This document shows, one piece after another, positions 27,701 to 40,096 of a DNA stretch of 64,000 bases; position 1 is the first letter of the stretch, and each line of letters starts with the position of its first letter. Source of the stretch: Hybos culiciformis (lineage: Eukaryota > Arthropoda > Insecta > Diptera > Hybotidae); contig OZ023273.1 of the NCBI GenBank assembly GCA_964007475.1, positions 105,274,485-105,338,484 of the forward strand, written 5' to 3'. A program made the position numbers and the translations under genes. The notes under the pieces were generated by a model. The model made no database searches, was not told the DNA's origin, and saw only the letters and a list, made by a program, of their open reading frames with translations.

Positions 27701-28520
27701 AGGAACGTGAAATTAAAGGATTATTAAGTCCGCAGGATTATGATAAGCATTTGGCGAAATCAATTCAGGTAGCCGAACATCGAATCGAAAATGCATTTCA
27801 TTGTAAAACACCAAATTGTCGAGGCTGGTGCATTTATGAGGACAATGTAAATCAATTTAGGTAAATTTGAAGTTTAATTTTTTTTTAATTTATTAAAAAT
27901 TTTGAAATAATATGGTTTTATTTTAGGTGTCCAGTGTGCAAAATTACGAATTGTCTCACATGTAGAGTAAGTGATTATCATAATGAAGATTATTTATTAG
28001 TTATGTAATATACTGTTGTGCCTGAATCAAATTTATAACTGAATATTGAGGATTTAAAGTTTTTTTTTTAGTTTCCAGATAAAAAATTTCTTGTGCTTAT
28101 TATTTGTTGGATGCTTACGGAGAACTAATTTATTTTGCAAAAATGTGATAAAATAAAATTGATTCTATATAATACCTATTTTTGTTTTTCAATTAGGTCA
28201 TTCATGATGGTTTGACTTGTAAACAATATCAAGATCGCTTAAATACTGATTGTGATAGTAATTTAGAAGCCAGACGTACACGAGATATGCTAAAAGAAAT
28301 GGTTGAGAGAGGTGAAGCAATGAATTGCCCAACGTGCCAAGTGATTATGATGAAAAAATGGGGATGTGATTGGCTGAAATGTTCAATGTGTAAAACTGAA
28401 GTATGTTGGGTAACAAGGGGACCAAGATGGGGACCTGCTGGTAAAGGTGATACTTCTGGTGGATGTAGATGTGGTGTAAATGGTGTTAAATGTCACGCGA
28501 AGTGTAATTATTGCCATTGA
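21771..28520 (+). CDS. RBCK1: HOIL-1/RBCK1-like RBR E3 ubiquitin ligase with long N-terminal extension
   Basis: RING-between-RING ligase of the HOIL-1 family, in mammals a subunit of the linear-ubiquitin complex LUBAC that also forms ester-linked ubiquitin. Exons: 21771-21833, 21891-22169, 22247-22968, 23200-25680, 26273-27146, 27319-27860, 27927-27966, 28197-28520; all phases join, giving about 1774 aa against about 510 in human. Layout: disordered basic/Pro/Ser region (1-650) with KRKAPGPPP (222-230) and KKRRAPQPP (274-282); NZF finger at 661-686 (W-x-C-x2-C...C-x2-C); Ser-Thr-Pro repeats (about 879-906); LTM-like helix (about 1126-1160); UBL (about 1177-1260); second NZF (1332-1357); RING1 from C1550; IBR; RING2 from C1711 with WGCDWLKC placing the catalytic Cys at 1724; and the family's C-terminus ending CNYCH. 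The first ATG is supported by an in-frame 63-nt exon. HOIL-1 identity of the C-terminal third is firm; the first two exons are less sure. Confidence 0.9.
24766..24850 (+). repeat. Ser-Thr-Pro-Ser-coding 15-bp repeats
   Basis: Repeated units of the type AATTCTACACCTAGT encode (N/D/G)STPS about five times in the linker between the two NZF fingers of the HOIL-1-like protein. Each TP is a possible proline-directed phosphosite. The length is likely to vary between strains. Confidence 0.85.
25730..25910. mobile_element. Foldback MITE, copy B, in an intron of the HOIL-1-like gene
   Basis: The outermost arms are TATGTTAACAAAATTTG and its near-exact reverse complement, ending at 25860, with imperfect pairing inwards (TGTATACACAAAAATACATT against the TATGTGTTTTTGTGTAAATA side). 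Read in reverse, it aligns with copy A at 430-655, including the flank CATGCACATTAAAACAGTATA. It sits only about 50 bp after the exon 4 donor at 25681 and makes up part of the 592-bp intron. Confidence 0.75.
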
Positions 28521-30282
28521 ACAAATTTTTTATTATTTAAATAACTAAATAATGGAATTCGAACAAAATGAAAATATTTTATTTTTATAAACGCAGATTA
28601 TAAATTAATGAGTGACTGCCAGTTACGCAATTTCAAAATAAATTCTGTATTATCTTTTATTGCAATAAAGTAATTTTGTGAAATTTATATCTTTTGTTTA
28701 CTTAAAATTATTTATAGATTGTATGAATGATTCTTCGATTGATCTCCACGATCTCAACTAAAGAAACTTTCCAAACAAATAAGAACAGGCCTAAGTGCTA
28801 GGGAATCTGGGCATTCCCGACCCGTTACGACCTAACCTACGCTAACATAATGTGAACAATATAATTATTTCACTATGAAGTTATTCGAGTTTCAATGAAC
28901 CAATTTATTAAATTTAAAAAAAAATTAAATAAAAGCTCACCTACATTGGTCCAATATTACAATAATTTAAATTTTTAATTTTAGCATTTAATAAGTTTTT
29001 AAATTTGTTTGTTTTTATTTTGTATTTGGAATATTCAAAAAAAAATAACGTCATAATTTTTTTTTGCATTGTTATTATGTTTTATTTATTTATATTGTTG
29101 TATTATTTTTTCTTCGACAGAGACGTACTTGGTGAAAGAAATAAATGCCATTCTAATGTCTTATCTGTTAATTCTAGAATTTAATTTTCATAAGGTGAAG
29201 ATATTATTTTGAGATTTATTTTTTTACAATGAAATGATTTTGTTTAGAAGAAAATTATGTTTAGGTTCTAAATTTAACAGATTGGTAAAGTTATGAAAGT
29301 ATAAGGGAACATCGATATATGTAGTATGTTTTCAAGTGATAGTAGCGGGTGAAATTTCATTTACTATTAAATACAGATTTCTCTGGTTTAATTAATGTCC
29401 AGAAGAGTTATTAAGTATTAAGTTAACAAAGTTGAACTTTAACTTAAGCTTAGAGCCCTTAATTTTATTATTATTATTGGAAATTTGAATATTTTAGGTT
29501 TACTAGTTTTCCACTTAGGTACTCTTGAAAAGAAAATTTACTTCTACACATATACATCTACACATCACATAAATTAAACATGAAACTTTGATGTTGCAAC
29601 AAAAAGTATAAGATTCAATAACTCTATTTTTTAATTTATAAATAAAAATATAATAAAAAATTTTTAATTAATTTTATCAGGATTAATATTTATTTTAATG
29701 AAATTCTTGAAATTTTATATATATGTATATTGATAAAATACAAAGCTTATTATCTAAAAAAAAATGTATCTTGTTTATTATATTATATTAGTATGATTAA
29801 AATAATTTTTTTCAGATTATCATAGTAAAAATTTGTTTTTTGCTTTTATTGCGTTTTTTTTGTTTTTTTTTTGTCTAAATAGTATTACATACCCATAAAA
29901 ACATAAAGCTGAATTAAAGTCTTAAATAATAGTTTTTTTTTAAATTCAAAATAAACTTATTTTTCAAGGAGAAAATTTTCAAGTGTAAATAGAAATTAAT
30001 AATTAAATTAAGAAATGACTTCAAATGAAACAATTTCGATTCTTGTATAAATTATAAATTTAAATTTTTACCAATTTTTTATTAATATTAAATAAATTTT
30101 ATTATATTATGGATACCTAATTCTGCTTATCTGACAACTTATAATATAGGCATTTATTTATTTTTTAGGTATCTAACTATTGATGGTATAAAATAAGCTG
30201 TAAATAGAGAGTTTAATGAGAATAATGTAGTTACATAATGCAGTCACATATTATATTTAGATTTTATTTTTTAATTTGAATT

Positions 30283-30393
30283 TCCTCGCCTGGGATTTGA
30301 ACCCAGAACCGTCAATTGAAATTTACTTATTTTACATTGAAATTGTAATTATGTAAATTTTTTTGACCATTCTGCCAATTAAATTAGCGGGGA
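30283..30393 (-). tRNA. tRNA-like element with an AT-rich insertion in the anticodon loop (likely pseudo-tRNA)
   Basis: On the minus strand the segment folds as a tRNA: acceptor TCCCCGC/GCGAGGA (6 of 7 pairs), D-stem ATTT/GAAT with a GG-containing loop, anticodon stem GTCAA/TTGAC (5 of 5), and T-arm CTGGG-TTCAAAT-CCCAG (5 of 5), including the B-box GGTTCAAATCC-like core. The anticodon loop is about 47 nt and contains AATTTAC...GTAAATT, itself an inverted repeat. I cannot read an anticodon, because U33 is not where it should be. There is no run of T after the 3' end to stop Pol III. It may be an intron-bearing tRNA, but a tRNA pseudogene or the head of a tRNA-derived SINE is more likely. Confidence 0.4.
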
Positions 30394-32077
30394 TATTAAT
30401 CAAATTAAATGTATTTAATTGAATTTTTTTTAAACATTATTCTCGAATTTATGAAATAGTTTTTCTTTTGAATTATGAGCAAATTTCTTAAATTCTCTCT
30501 TATTTGCAACAATGGGGGTAGGAAATAAAGGGAGCTAAGTCTCTGTTCATTTCAGTAAAAAATATTTTTTTTTTTCTTTTGAACAAAATAATATAATACT
30601 GGCCTTACAGTGTGTATAAAGCAGAATTAGGAAATCAGAAATATATTTTTTTATAAACGTGATCAAAATTTTCAAAGTTATTGTAATTTTAAACAAATTG
30701 TATTTTTTAGTTTTTGTTCTTTATAATTTGAAAACATAAAGTTTTTTTTTTTTTAAATAAAAGTTAATATTTTATGGCTGCACATTTTATTTAATATAAC
30801 AATTTTCAATAAATTTGATGACTTTTAATAAATTATCGAAATACTCTTTTTTATTAACTTGTTTAAGGCCTAATCGAAAATAAATGTCTTATATTTTTGG
30901 TTTTATTACAAATCTCAGATTAAACAAAAAATTAAATAAAATTTCTAAATTTACGTCGATCATCGTAAGAAAAAACTCAAAAATTAAAATTCTTTTTTAT
31001 ATAATATCAAAAATTATCAGAGCATCGAAATATTAAATTAGAATTCTTTAAAATGAAGAAGAGTAAATTGTAAATGTTTTGAAATTTTGTATTAAGAAAA
31101 AGACAGATTATTTTAATTCTACTGATTGCTTCCTGGTTTCCTCTTGTGATGACATTGAGATCGTTTTATAAATTATTAACTCTTTTAAAGGACGCTTAAT
31201 AATTTTAAAATGTCAAAATGTAATTGATTCTATGAATTAAAATTAAATTAAAAAAACTAGAATACTTAAAATATTAATAAAGTATTTTAATGAGTAACGA
31301 AGTACAGCCATAAGAATTATTATGATTATTTTTTTTTAAATTATTATAAAAAAAATAAAACATTTTACACGCTTTAATTACAATACTTTTTTCAAATAAA
31401 CGTTCATTCTTTAAATTTTTACATTCTAATTAAGAAGAATTGATTTTTAAGAATAAAAAAACTTTACTAATTAAATATTATTTATTAAATATTATAAGAT
31501 ACAGTCAACGGAATGGTTCTCACTAGCAGAAATCGAATTTTTCTACTCCATTCCATTGAGTGTTTCTTTATCTGTTGTAATAAGAAAATAAATCAAATAT
31601 TTATTATTTTTGAAAAATAAAAAAATTGTATGCTATAATTTATTTCCGATGTAAATAAACAAGAGCCAAATATATAAGAATGATGATGAATATGGCCAAT
31701 AACTTACATTTGAACATAATTGCTTAATCTATGGCCAAAAAAATATTATTTTATGATAAATAGCCAACATAGTTTTTTATTTTTAAGTATATGTTTTATA
31801 TGTTGTTACATAATACACATAACAAATATGTTCGAAATTAGCATAAAATTTATATCAGAAAAATTTTCTAATTACAACAGGGGTGTATTTTCTGCTGCAT
31901 TTGGAAAAATTGAGTGATTATTTCATAAAAAATTATTGCTACTTTTAAACTTTAAAATATTAATTATAATTCATATTTTCTAATTTTGATTTTGATAAAA
32001 TTAATTTTTATTATTTTTTTTTTTAGAATTTAATTAAATTAAATTTTTTAATGCAGCAAAATTTCACCGGCATCGCG

Positions 32078-32144
32078 TATATTTTCAAGATATAAGTTCT
32101 CACGTCGCAGCTCTCACCTGCTCTCACATCTGGAAAATATACAA
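32078..32144. repeat. Hairpin enclosing three CTCAC repeats
   Basis: GTATATTTTCAAGAT and ATCTGGAAAATATAC are inverted repeats (15 bp, one mismatch). The loop between them carries three copies of (T/C)TCTCAC with other G+C-rich bases. It lies just beyond the probable Maf1 poly(A) site. Function unknown. Confidence 0.55.
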
Positions 32145-32254
32145 ATCAAAAGTATTTTATTTAAGTATTTTTTGTCGCTGTTTTTTTTCAATAAAAGCCC
32201 GAATATTAAACACATATTTTTTTTTTTCCTTCACACACCTTTTTATAATTTTTT

Positions 32255-32260
32255 TTTATT
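32255..32260 (-). terminator. Probable Maf1 poly(A) signal
   Basis: AATAAA on the minus strand (TTTATT on plus), about 100 bp beyond the Maf1 stop codon at 32359-32361. Confidence 0.5.
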
Positions 32261-32358
32261 TAATGTCTATATTATTGGATATTATTTTCAAATTTTTAGA
32301 AAAAAAAAGTGAAGTCTGTATGCTTCAAAAAACTTTTAAACTGTCTGTTGTTAATTCT

Positions 32359-35300
32359 TTAATAGCCATCCTCTTCCATGGAAAAATCAGATGAAAGGCC
32401 AGAATCTCCACCATAAAGTGAACTAAAATCGAAAATAAAAAAACAAAAATTAATTAGAATAAAAATAATTTTTATACAATGCAGTTATTAATTTTGCCTA
32501 GCAGGATTAAATTATAAAATGATAAAAATTTCTCCGTTTAGGATTAACGAGTTTCAGATTTATCGTTATTATATTTACTACCTTCTCAGACAATATTGTT
32601 TTATTGGAATGGTCTGATCTAAAAATTCCATAATTTCAATAACCTGAAAGTTTCTTATTTTATAAATTTCATATAAAGACAAAAAATAGCAAAAGAGTAT
32701 AATGATCTCCGCATAATTGATAAATTTTAAAAAACAAATTTTTATATCAAGCCGTACTAATATTTAAAATAGATTGATACATATGTTTTGAACTTTTCAC
32801 ATAATATAAATTCAAGCATTTAAAAATAATTTGTTTTATTTATACACCGTAAAATTGGCGATACTCCAACTTTCACGGTACTTAAATAACAAAAAATAAA
32901 AACTAATTCGTTAAACATCAATAATAACAAGAAAATTGTTTTATTTTGCGAAAAATCTCTATTATTTATAAATTGTTTTGTAAACAACAATTTTTTAAGA
33001 TTGAAAATTTTGTAAATGAAATAACTAACTTTTTTTGGTTTTCTTTTAATTCCGAATTTATAGAATAACACAAAATTGTGCTTAAGCTTCTATTCGAAAA
33101 TTTACTTCTAACTTAAAAATAAAGCAGACAGATTTATATATATACAATATAGAAATATATATATATACGAAAAATCATCTAAAGCAAATATATGTAAAAT
33201 AACAAAATTAGAGATACATTTGTCCCAGACAAATCATTATTTTTAATTTATAATTTTCTCTAACTGCCTAATTCGCAATATTTAAAGGCAAAATTCATAA
33301 TGAAGTAGGTAAATTTGTCAGCTTGTCTTATTTTATTTTAAGCTTATAATTAAAATTATAATTAAAAATCAAAAAAAAAATTAATTAATAAAACAAACTC
33401 ACTTTACTGCTCTGCAAGTGAAGAAAACAATGCGCTTCAATTTTTTGTTGTAGAAAAAATAATTAAATGACCACAAACATCCAGGCTCTCCATATGGATC
33501 TGAGCTCAAATCCGGATTGTAGCTGTAAATATCGCATTCACCCAAGCTAATTTCATCTTCAATGGCTGACCACAATGCTTGACGTAATGATTGATATTGA
33601 TCTCCCGCCAAGGCTGATAAATTTGAATGTATTGAATTCATAACCCATTGCAATGAAGGTTCTTTGCTAAATTCATGAGACTAAAATAAAAAAAAATAAA
33701 AAAATATTGAAATTAATAATATTCCTAAAAATAAAGTAAAATTTATTTTGTTATTCACTTAAGTATATATTATCTATTTAAAGAGCTCGATGGGACAATT
33801 ATTTATTTATATTTCATTTGTTGAATTCGATTCAAGTAATTTTGCGATTAATAAATGTTTGTACTATCCAACTTTTCCAACTTTGTTATTCTTCTCAATA
33901 AATCCAGTGTTTATGCTAGATGGTTTCGAAGATTAAAATTAAAATTATTTTTGAATGTATTTTCGTAGAGAAAATCGAAATAATCTTCGACATCTAGATT
34001 AAACACCTTTTTTTTTAACCGGGCTAAAAAGAAATTAATCAATTATTTCACCAAGATTTTTAGTCCGGATTAAAATGAAAATTATTTTACACAACTTTTA
34101 TGCACCATTTAAAAATAATTTTAGTTTTAATCTTCGAAACCGTTCAGTCTAAGCCCCAAGTAAACCTGCCTGATTTCGAAATGTTTTGAACTCGAAATCT
34201 CTGAGAATATTTATTATATTTTTGTTTACAAAATAAAATAAAAATTTAGCGGGTACAATATAAAATTTAGTGACATTATTTTAACCTTGAAACAAAACAA
34301 ATCGATTTCTTTTTTCATTCTTCAAAAAATTTCAAAATTTTTGGTCCTTGAAAATAAAATAAAATATAGAATAACTAGAAGAGTTCATATAGATAGGTAA
34401 GTGTCATAAATATTTGTATTTTATAAAATTATAATTATATTTTTGTTTGTTTTTCTTAGTCAATGTCAACTATAGAAATTATTATGCAATTTCGTTCTTC
34501 ATCACTCTATTAGGGGGTCATTTCGAAACAAACTTCTATGTTATTAATTTTTTTATTGAAAGCTCTCTAAAATAATATATAATTTCTTAAAAAAAAAAGT
34601 ATAAACAACTTAGAATTCATATTATAATTATGCAAACAAAATAATAACCAGACAATAATAATAATTTTATTGTTAATAAATTTGAAAAAAATAAAACAGA
34701 AAATAAAAAATTTCTGCTATGAGAATTAAGTACGTCAAAAATTATGTACATAGAAATTATAATATTTAATTATACAAATAAAATAAAAAATTCTAATAAA
34801 AATATGTTAATAAACAAAACAAAATGCGATAAGAAGTTATATAGAAAGGCGCGAAATAAATATATTCTATTTTTTTTTTTATGTTTATTTTAAATAAACA
34901 CAAATTTGAAATTTTTTTATTGTATTCAAAAGAATTTAGGTATATAAAAGTATTGTATGTGAACTTTAAATGAGATAATAATATTTTTCATTTTCTATAA
35001 TTAAGTACACATGCCTTTTCTTCTAAATGTTTACTTTAAAAATTTCAGTGGTCCTTAAATAATGTCAAAAATTTATCAAGTTTGACTTCGAAAAATTTCG
35101 AAAATAACAATTTTAATTTATTTACTTAATCTAGAGAAGGAAGTGGGATTAAAAATGTTTTTATTTTAACATGATATCAAAATTATTGATTAAAAATACA
35201 TAAAAAAAAACTGCATCTAAAATTTTGAAGGTCAATTATTAAACTTAAACCTGAAAAAAAAAATAATAAAAAATTTGATTATGAGGTCATCTGTTTCTTT

Positions 35301-36178
35301 TTTTTTATTTAGTGTGAATTTTTTATTTATTAAAATATTTTTGAAGAGTCTGTTCGTTTTTCCCCCCAACACATATCAATCAATTCTCGATTAAGATTGA
35401 ATTATTATTTAAAAATAAAATAAACAAAATGAAAACCTTCATAACAATTAGGTATATTATACAATATTGCCCGTAAATATATTTAATTTCAATTCATATG
35501 ATATTAATATTTAACTCGGAAATTATGATTGTTTTTTTTTTTTTTATTTCACAGACCTAAAAGTAAAATAATATGTTATGATAAGGTAAATATTCTTATT
35601 AAACTTGAATAATAAAAAACTGTATTTTTATTTAATTTAAAGAACGACAGCGGTTACAGTAAACTATATTAAGCTTGATTAATGATGATCAAAATATTTA
35701 TATAGAATACATTAAAAATATACCTACATAATAATACTGTATAATTATGTATTAATAATTTTACACACAATATTTTTCAAGATAAACAATTTTTTTTTGG
35801 TTTTTTCTTTTACTTTACCTTTGCATCAGAAAAATCATAATCTGGTTCAAATGCTGCATTCAATGTTGATATCAAATAAAATAATGTTTTTCTTGATATT
35901 GTGTCGCAAAGCATTGCACCTTCATCACCAGACTGACTGCCATAACGTTGCTGAAATGTTGGTGACAAATCCATTAGAGTCTGTGGCGGTGACAGAGCTT
36001 GCAAATCATGCGGACCAATTCCATGATTTTCAGATGTGAAACGTTTATAAAAATGTTTCTCGGCGTTAACCATTTTGCATGAATATGATTCAATACGACC
36101 AAAAATTGTGGTGTCACCAGTTTCAATGGCCAATGCATTATTGATGGCCTCAAATCGTGAACTCTCGAGTAATTTCAT
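32359..36178 (-). CDS. Maf1: Maf1, repressor of RNA polymerase III
   Basis: Maf1 shuts down RNA polymerase III transcription under stress or low nutrients, downstream of TORC1. Three coding exons on the minus strand, 35819-36178, 33403-33680 and 32359-32422, join in phase to give 233 aa, within the usual animal range. The N-terminus [16 protein letters not shown] leads into the conserved A box ([17 protein letters not shown]). The second conserved part includes [42 protein letters not shown] and [19 protein letters not shown]. The third exon gives a short acidic tail ending [10 protein letters not shown]. Introns are about 2.1 kb and 1.0 kb. The donor of exon 2 is AAA|GTGAGT; the alternative GCA|GTAAAG would break the frame. 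The gene is divergent from CYLD, with a 3.9-kb gap between their start codons. Confidence 0.95.
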
Positions 36179-39100
36179 TTTAATGCTTTAATCGAAGTGA
36201 TGTATTAAAAAAAGCAGATTTCAGAATTATTTGAGAATATTTGTGTTGATTGAAAAAAAAATAGGTGATGAACTTTAAAATTAAACTTTTCGTTTTTTTT
36301 TTTATGTTTAATCGACAATCGCAGATATTATTTTCACTTTCTTTCAATGCTGATAAAGTGAATTAAAAGTTGAATTGGTATTTTTTGTATTTTGTTTAAT
36401 AACAAAAAATTGAAAATTTTATTTTTGTAATTTTTATAAAAATAGAGCTCGTTATCGGACAATGATTTAATTTGTTTGTATATATAATTTTCCTTTATTT
36501 TTTATTCAGAAATAAAAATAAGCGAAAATATAATTTCTCTTGAAAATTTTGTTTTTCGTTTTATAGTCAAGATTTAAATAAAAACTTATTTAATTTATTC
36601 TTTTCTTTTCTTTATTTATTTAATATTTATTTTCTTGATGCTTAATTTTTCTTTGAAGGAAATAAAATTGAATGTTTAAAAATAGATTTGTGGTGTTTGA
36701 GAGAAATAAAATTCGAACTTTGTTTGTCAACTTTTTTTTCTTCTTTCTTTTAAATTGTATTCCAGGGGGGCCAAAAACCAAATAAACAAATACTACTTTT
36801 GATACTTTTACGATGCAAAATTTTGAAAAAAATTAAAATTTTTTCAAAAATTTTTTTCTACGACTTTTAATAAACAATAAATTATTTTTTGTGGAATTGA
36901 CTGCAGTTGTTCGAGACCTTCAATGATTTTATTTCTTTTTTTTTTGATTCAGTAGAGTTATATTCTATTGTTGGTCGACAATGCTTTGCCTTTCGAATTT
37001 TATTTGATATATAATATCTTTTCTGATCTTTTGACTGAAATATTATTTGCTTCGTAGCTTTAATAATATTTTTCACTAACTTCACAATTGTTGATGTTCA
37101 TTGACCAAAAAAAAAAATTCCTTAAAATATAAAAAGTTAAAATTTGAACTTTTTTAAAGTAATTTTATGTTATTTATTTTGATCAAGGTTATGGAATTAA
37201 GGCCTAGTTACAAACTGACACAACACAATGATTATATTTCCTAGCAAAAAAAAATAATTTGTCGTAGTCACGGAATTAGACTGGGGATATAACATTAATA
37301 GCTAAATAGGTAGGTGATGAGCGAGGAAGTGGGTACAACAATTTTATTTCAAGGCTTTATGCCCATAATATAGTGTTGAACCAAGATTCGATCAACAGAG
37401 TCAACTTTTTTATATTTTTAACATTTTTTAACAATATTGCATGGCCGCATATACATTTGTACAAGCTTTAGTTTCTTCTCAAACATATTTAAATGTAAAT
37501 TTTTTATTTTAACAAAGTAATTTGATAACTGACCTGGTTAATGGAATAAAAACCTCGAATAAAACTAAAATCAATACAAACAAAAAATTAAATAAAGTTG
37601 TGAAAATATTTTGCAAATTAGCTCGATTTAAAAGTATAAGTAGGTACCTACCTAGATTGGTTGGTGTAGGTTATGTTATAGCAATTTATAGTTCCCTATA
37701 ATAAAAAAAACTTTTTTTTTTTAATTGATTACTAGGAACGTAAAATAGCCTAAGTAGACAAACTTTATTTAGGCCTACCCAATAGTTAGTTTTCAGTTCT
37801 TAGGTTGTAAATAGGTAATTACGTAACTGATGACAAGGTTAACAGAATAAATTGAAAAAGTTACCTAAAAACCTGAAAACTTGAATCCTTTCGACATGGA
37901 TAGAGGAAGGTACCTACAGATAGGTAAATGTCAAAAATAGATTAAAATACATAGATTAAAATACATAGTAAGGTAAGTAGGTAGGTAGGTTAGCTTACCT
38001 TGTATTTGCCAATGAAAAATTTTTTCCACAAAAAAATTAATTTATTATTTCTATTTTTCGTATTTTTTTTTATTTATTTATTAATTTTCGAAGAAATTTA
38101 GAAAATTTAATTTCTAATTGAACAACATTGTGGTGCTTGAAGCAAATTTTGTTGTTGATGTTGTATTCTGAAATTCATTTTACTTTGTTGTTGTGAATTG
38201 CAGCAATTTCTTCTCAAAATTATTGAATTTGCAGCCAATGCCAATGAATTTCTAAACATTGTATTTGGATGAATTTGAATTCTTTTTTTTATTTTTGAAC
38301 CGCCTGATTTGATTTTATTATTTTTAATAATGTTAAATTTTTTATTAACAACACTTGGGCACATTACACACAAATTGAAAATTGGTATTTTTATGTTTTC
38401 AATTTTTGTTGTTTTGAAAGTTTTTTTTTTCTTCTATTTTGTTTTTCTCGCTTTTATTTTATTTTTTTTATAAGATTTTTATTAAAATCTCGTCTTGTTT
38501 TGTTGTTTGACTCTTTTATAACAAAAATAAAAACACTTTGTTTGTAAACAAGAAACTGGCCTTTGTTATTTTATTTTTTTGTTAATTTTTATTTATTTTT
38601 TTCTGATCTGAAGCTACACACACAGCTGTTCGTGTTCTTTTGTTTTCAAATGTGTATTGAGTAACTTTATTTAATTTTTTTTTTGCGCACTACCACTAAA
38701 TGGAATGATTGATTTTTTTTCGTTAGTGAAAAAAAATTTTTAATTTAAATTTTAATTTTTGCTTTGCCGTTTTTGCTACAAAAACTGTTCAGAAAACTCT
38801 AATTGATTCATTTTTGAATATTTTTTTGAGAATTTTCACAAGAAAATTTGAATATTTATTGAATTTTTGGCAATTTTATAACCAGGTGAAAATTTTCACT
38901 TTGTATGTGTGTGTGTTGAAAAAAATTGAGGTCAAAATTATGACTTTTTCTTCACCAAAAAAACATAAATTTTATTCCGAATTCACAAATAAAGAAATCA
39001 AATTGATATTTTGAATAAATTTTTTCACTTTCTAATTAAAAAAAATAACTGATTTTAAAATTTTATTAATTTTAATAATTTATCAAAATATTTGGATTAA

Positions 39101-40096
39101 TCCGCTTTTATGTATGCTTTGAATTGCTCTCAAAATTGTAATGTTAGTTTTTTTTGTTGTTTGATTTTGCTCAATTTTTCGTTTTTCAATACAAAAAAAG
39201 TGATAATAAAAAATGAGTCATACGACGACGGCTGGGCTTGCTGTTGTGAGTTAAAGTGGGGCGAGTTAAATATAATACAATTGGAAAAACAGTGGTAATC
39301 ATTTTTAATTAAATAAATGGCAGAGATAAATTTGGTGAAAGTGAAATTGTATGAAATTTTATGGAAGTTGTTAATTTGGAATTGGATTAAAACAATTTCA
39401 AATTTTATGACAGTTCATATTTATCTCTGAAACTGATATAAAAAAAATTAATTTTAATTTCATAATTTCAGCGCCAATAATTTTTTCAATTCGACCTTAT
39501 AAGCGATCGTTTCGCTGCTTTTCTTAGCTGCTCGCAGCTGGTTGGCGTTCATTTCTCAGCTGTCATTGACATTCATTAATTTTTATGAATGAAAAACCCA
39601 CGACCACGAAAAAAAAAAGAAGATAAAAACCAAATGTCATAAAATTATAAAAGTCACTTGTAAATTTTACAATTCCATTTTGTTTTTTTGTTTTTTTAAA
39701 TATTTAATTAATTTTAATAAAATAATAATAATAAGAAATTGTAAGTTTTTTTTCAAAGATTTTATTTATTCGAAAAAATATTTTGATGCATGTACCTATT
39801 TTTTTTTTTTTTTTTTTATAATTAATCGCATGAAAAATTAGAAATAATTAAAAAAAATTTATTGATTTTATTTTAAAAAGCTTTAATATTTTTTTTTAAA
39901 TTTATTTTTCTCTTTTCATTTATTTATCGCTCTAAATAAACAGCCAAAAAATTGTATTTTTAAGTGTAAATTGTTTTTAATTTTTTTTTATTGCATGAAG
40001 AATTTTATTTGTTTTTTATTTGCTCTAAAGTTGTAAATAATTTTAATTAAAAAAAAAATTAACATTACAAAAGTAGATAAAATTAAAAAAAAAAAA
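36179..40096. other. Intergenic region between divergent Maf1 and CYLD
   Basis: Likely holds the promoters and 5' UTRs of both genes. A G+C-richer patch at about 39500-39575 contains GCGATCG and several CAGCTG-type E-boxes and lies 0.5 kb before the CYLD start, so it may mark its promoter. Short repeats include (TAGG)n at about 37976-37993 and a tandem AGATTAAAATACAT at about 37939-37970. An 88-codon minus-strand ORF at 38107-38373 (Gln- and Asn-rich) and a donor-like GCAAATACAAG|GTAAGC (minus strand, near 37998) could mark a 5' exon of Maf1, but I cannot show it. Confidence 0.5.

Larger units (their letters stand above)
28521..32254. other. Intergenic region between the HOIL-1-like gene and Maf1
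   Basis: Contains likely poly(A) signals for the HOIL-1-like gene (AATAAA at about 28639 and 28665), a tRNA-like structure at 30283-30393, an imperfect inverted repeat around 31503-31560 (TCAACGGAATGG/CCATTCCATTGAG) and a hairpin with CTCTCAC repeats at 32078-32144. A patch with more G+C at about 28780-28860 resembles no gene I recognise. The rest is AT-rich and featureless. Confidence 0.6.

Noticed and set aside
38107..38373. 88-codon minus-strand ORF with Gln/Asn-rich peptide and an inner MFRNSLALAANSIILRR segment
   Set aside because: No recognised domain and low complexity; it sits in the probable 5' region of Maf1 and could at most be an upstream ORF.
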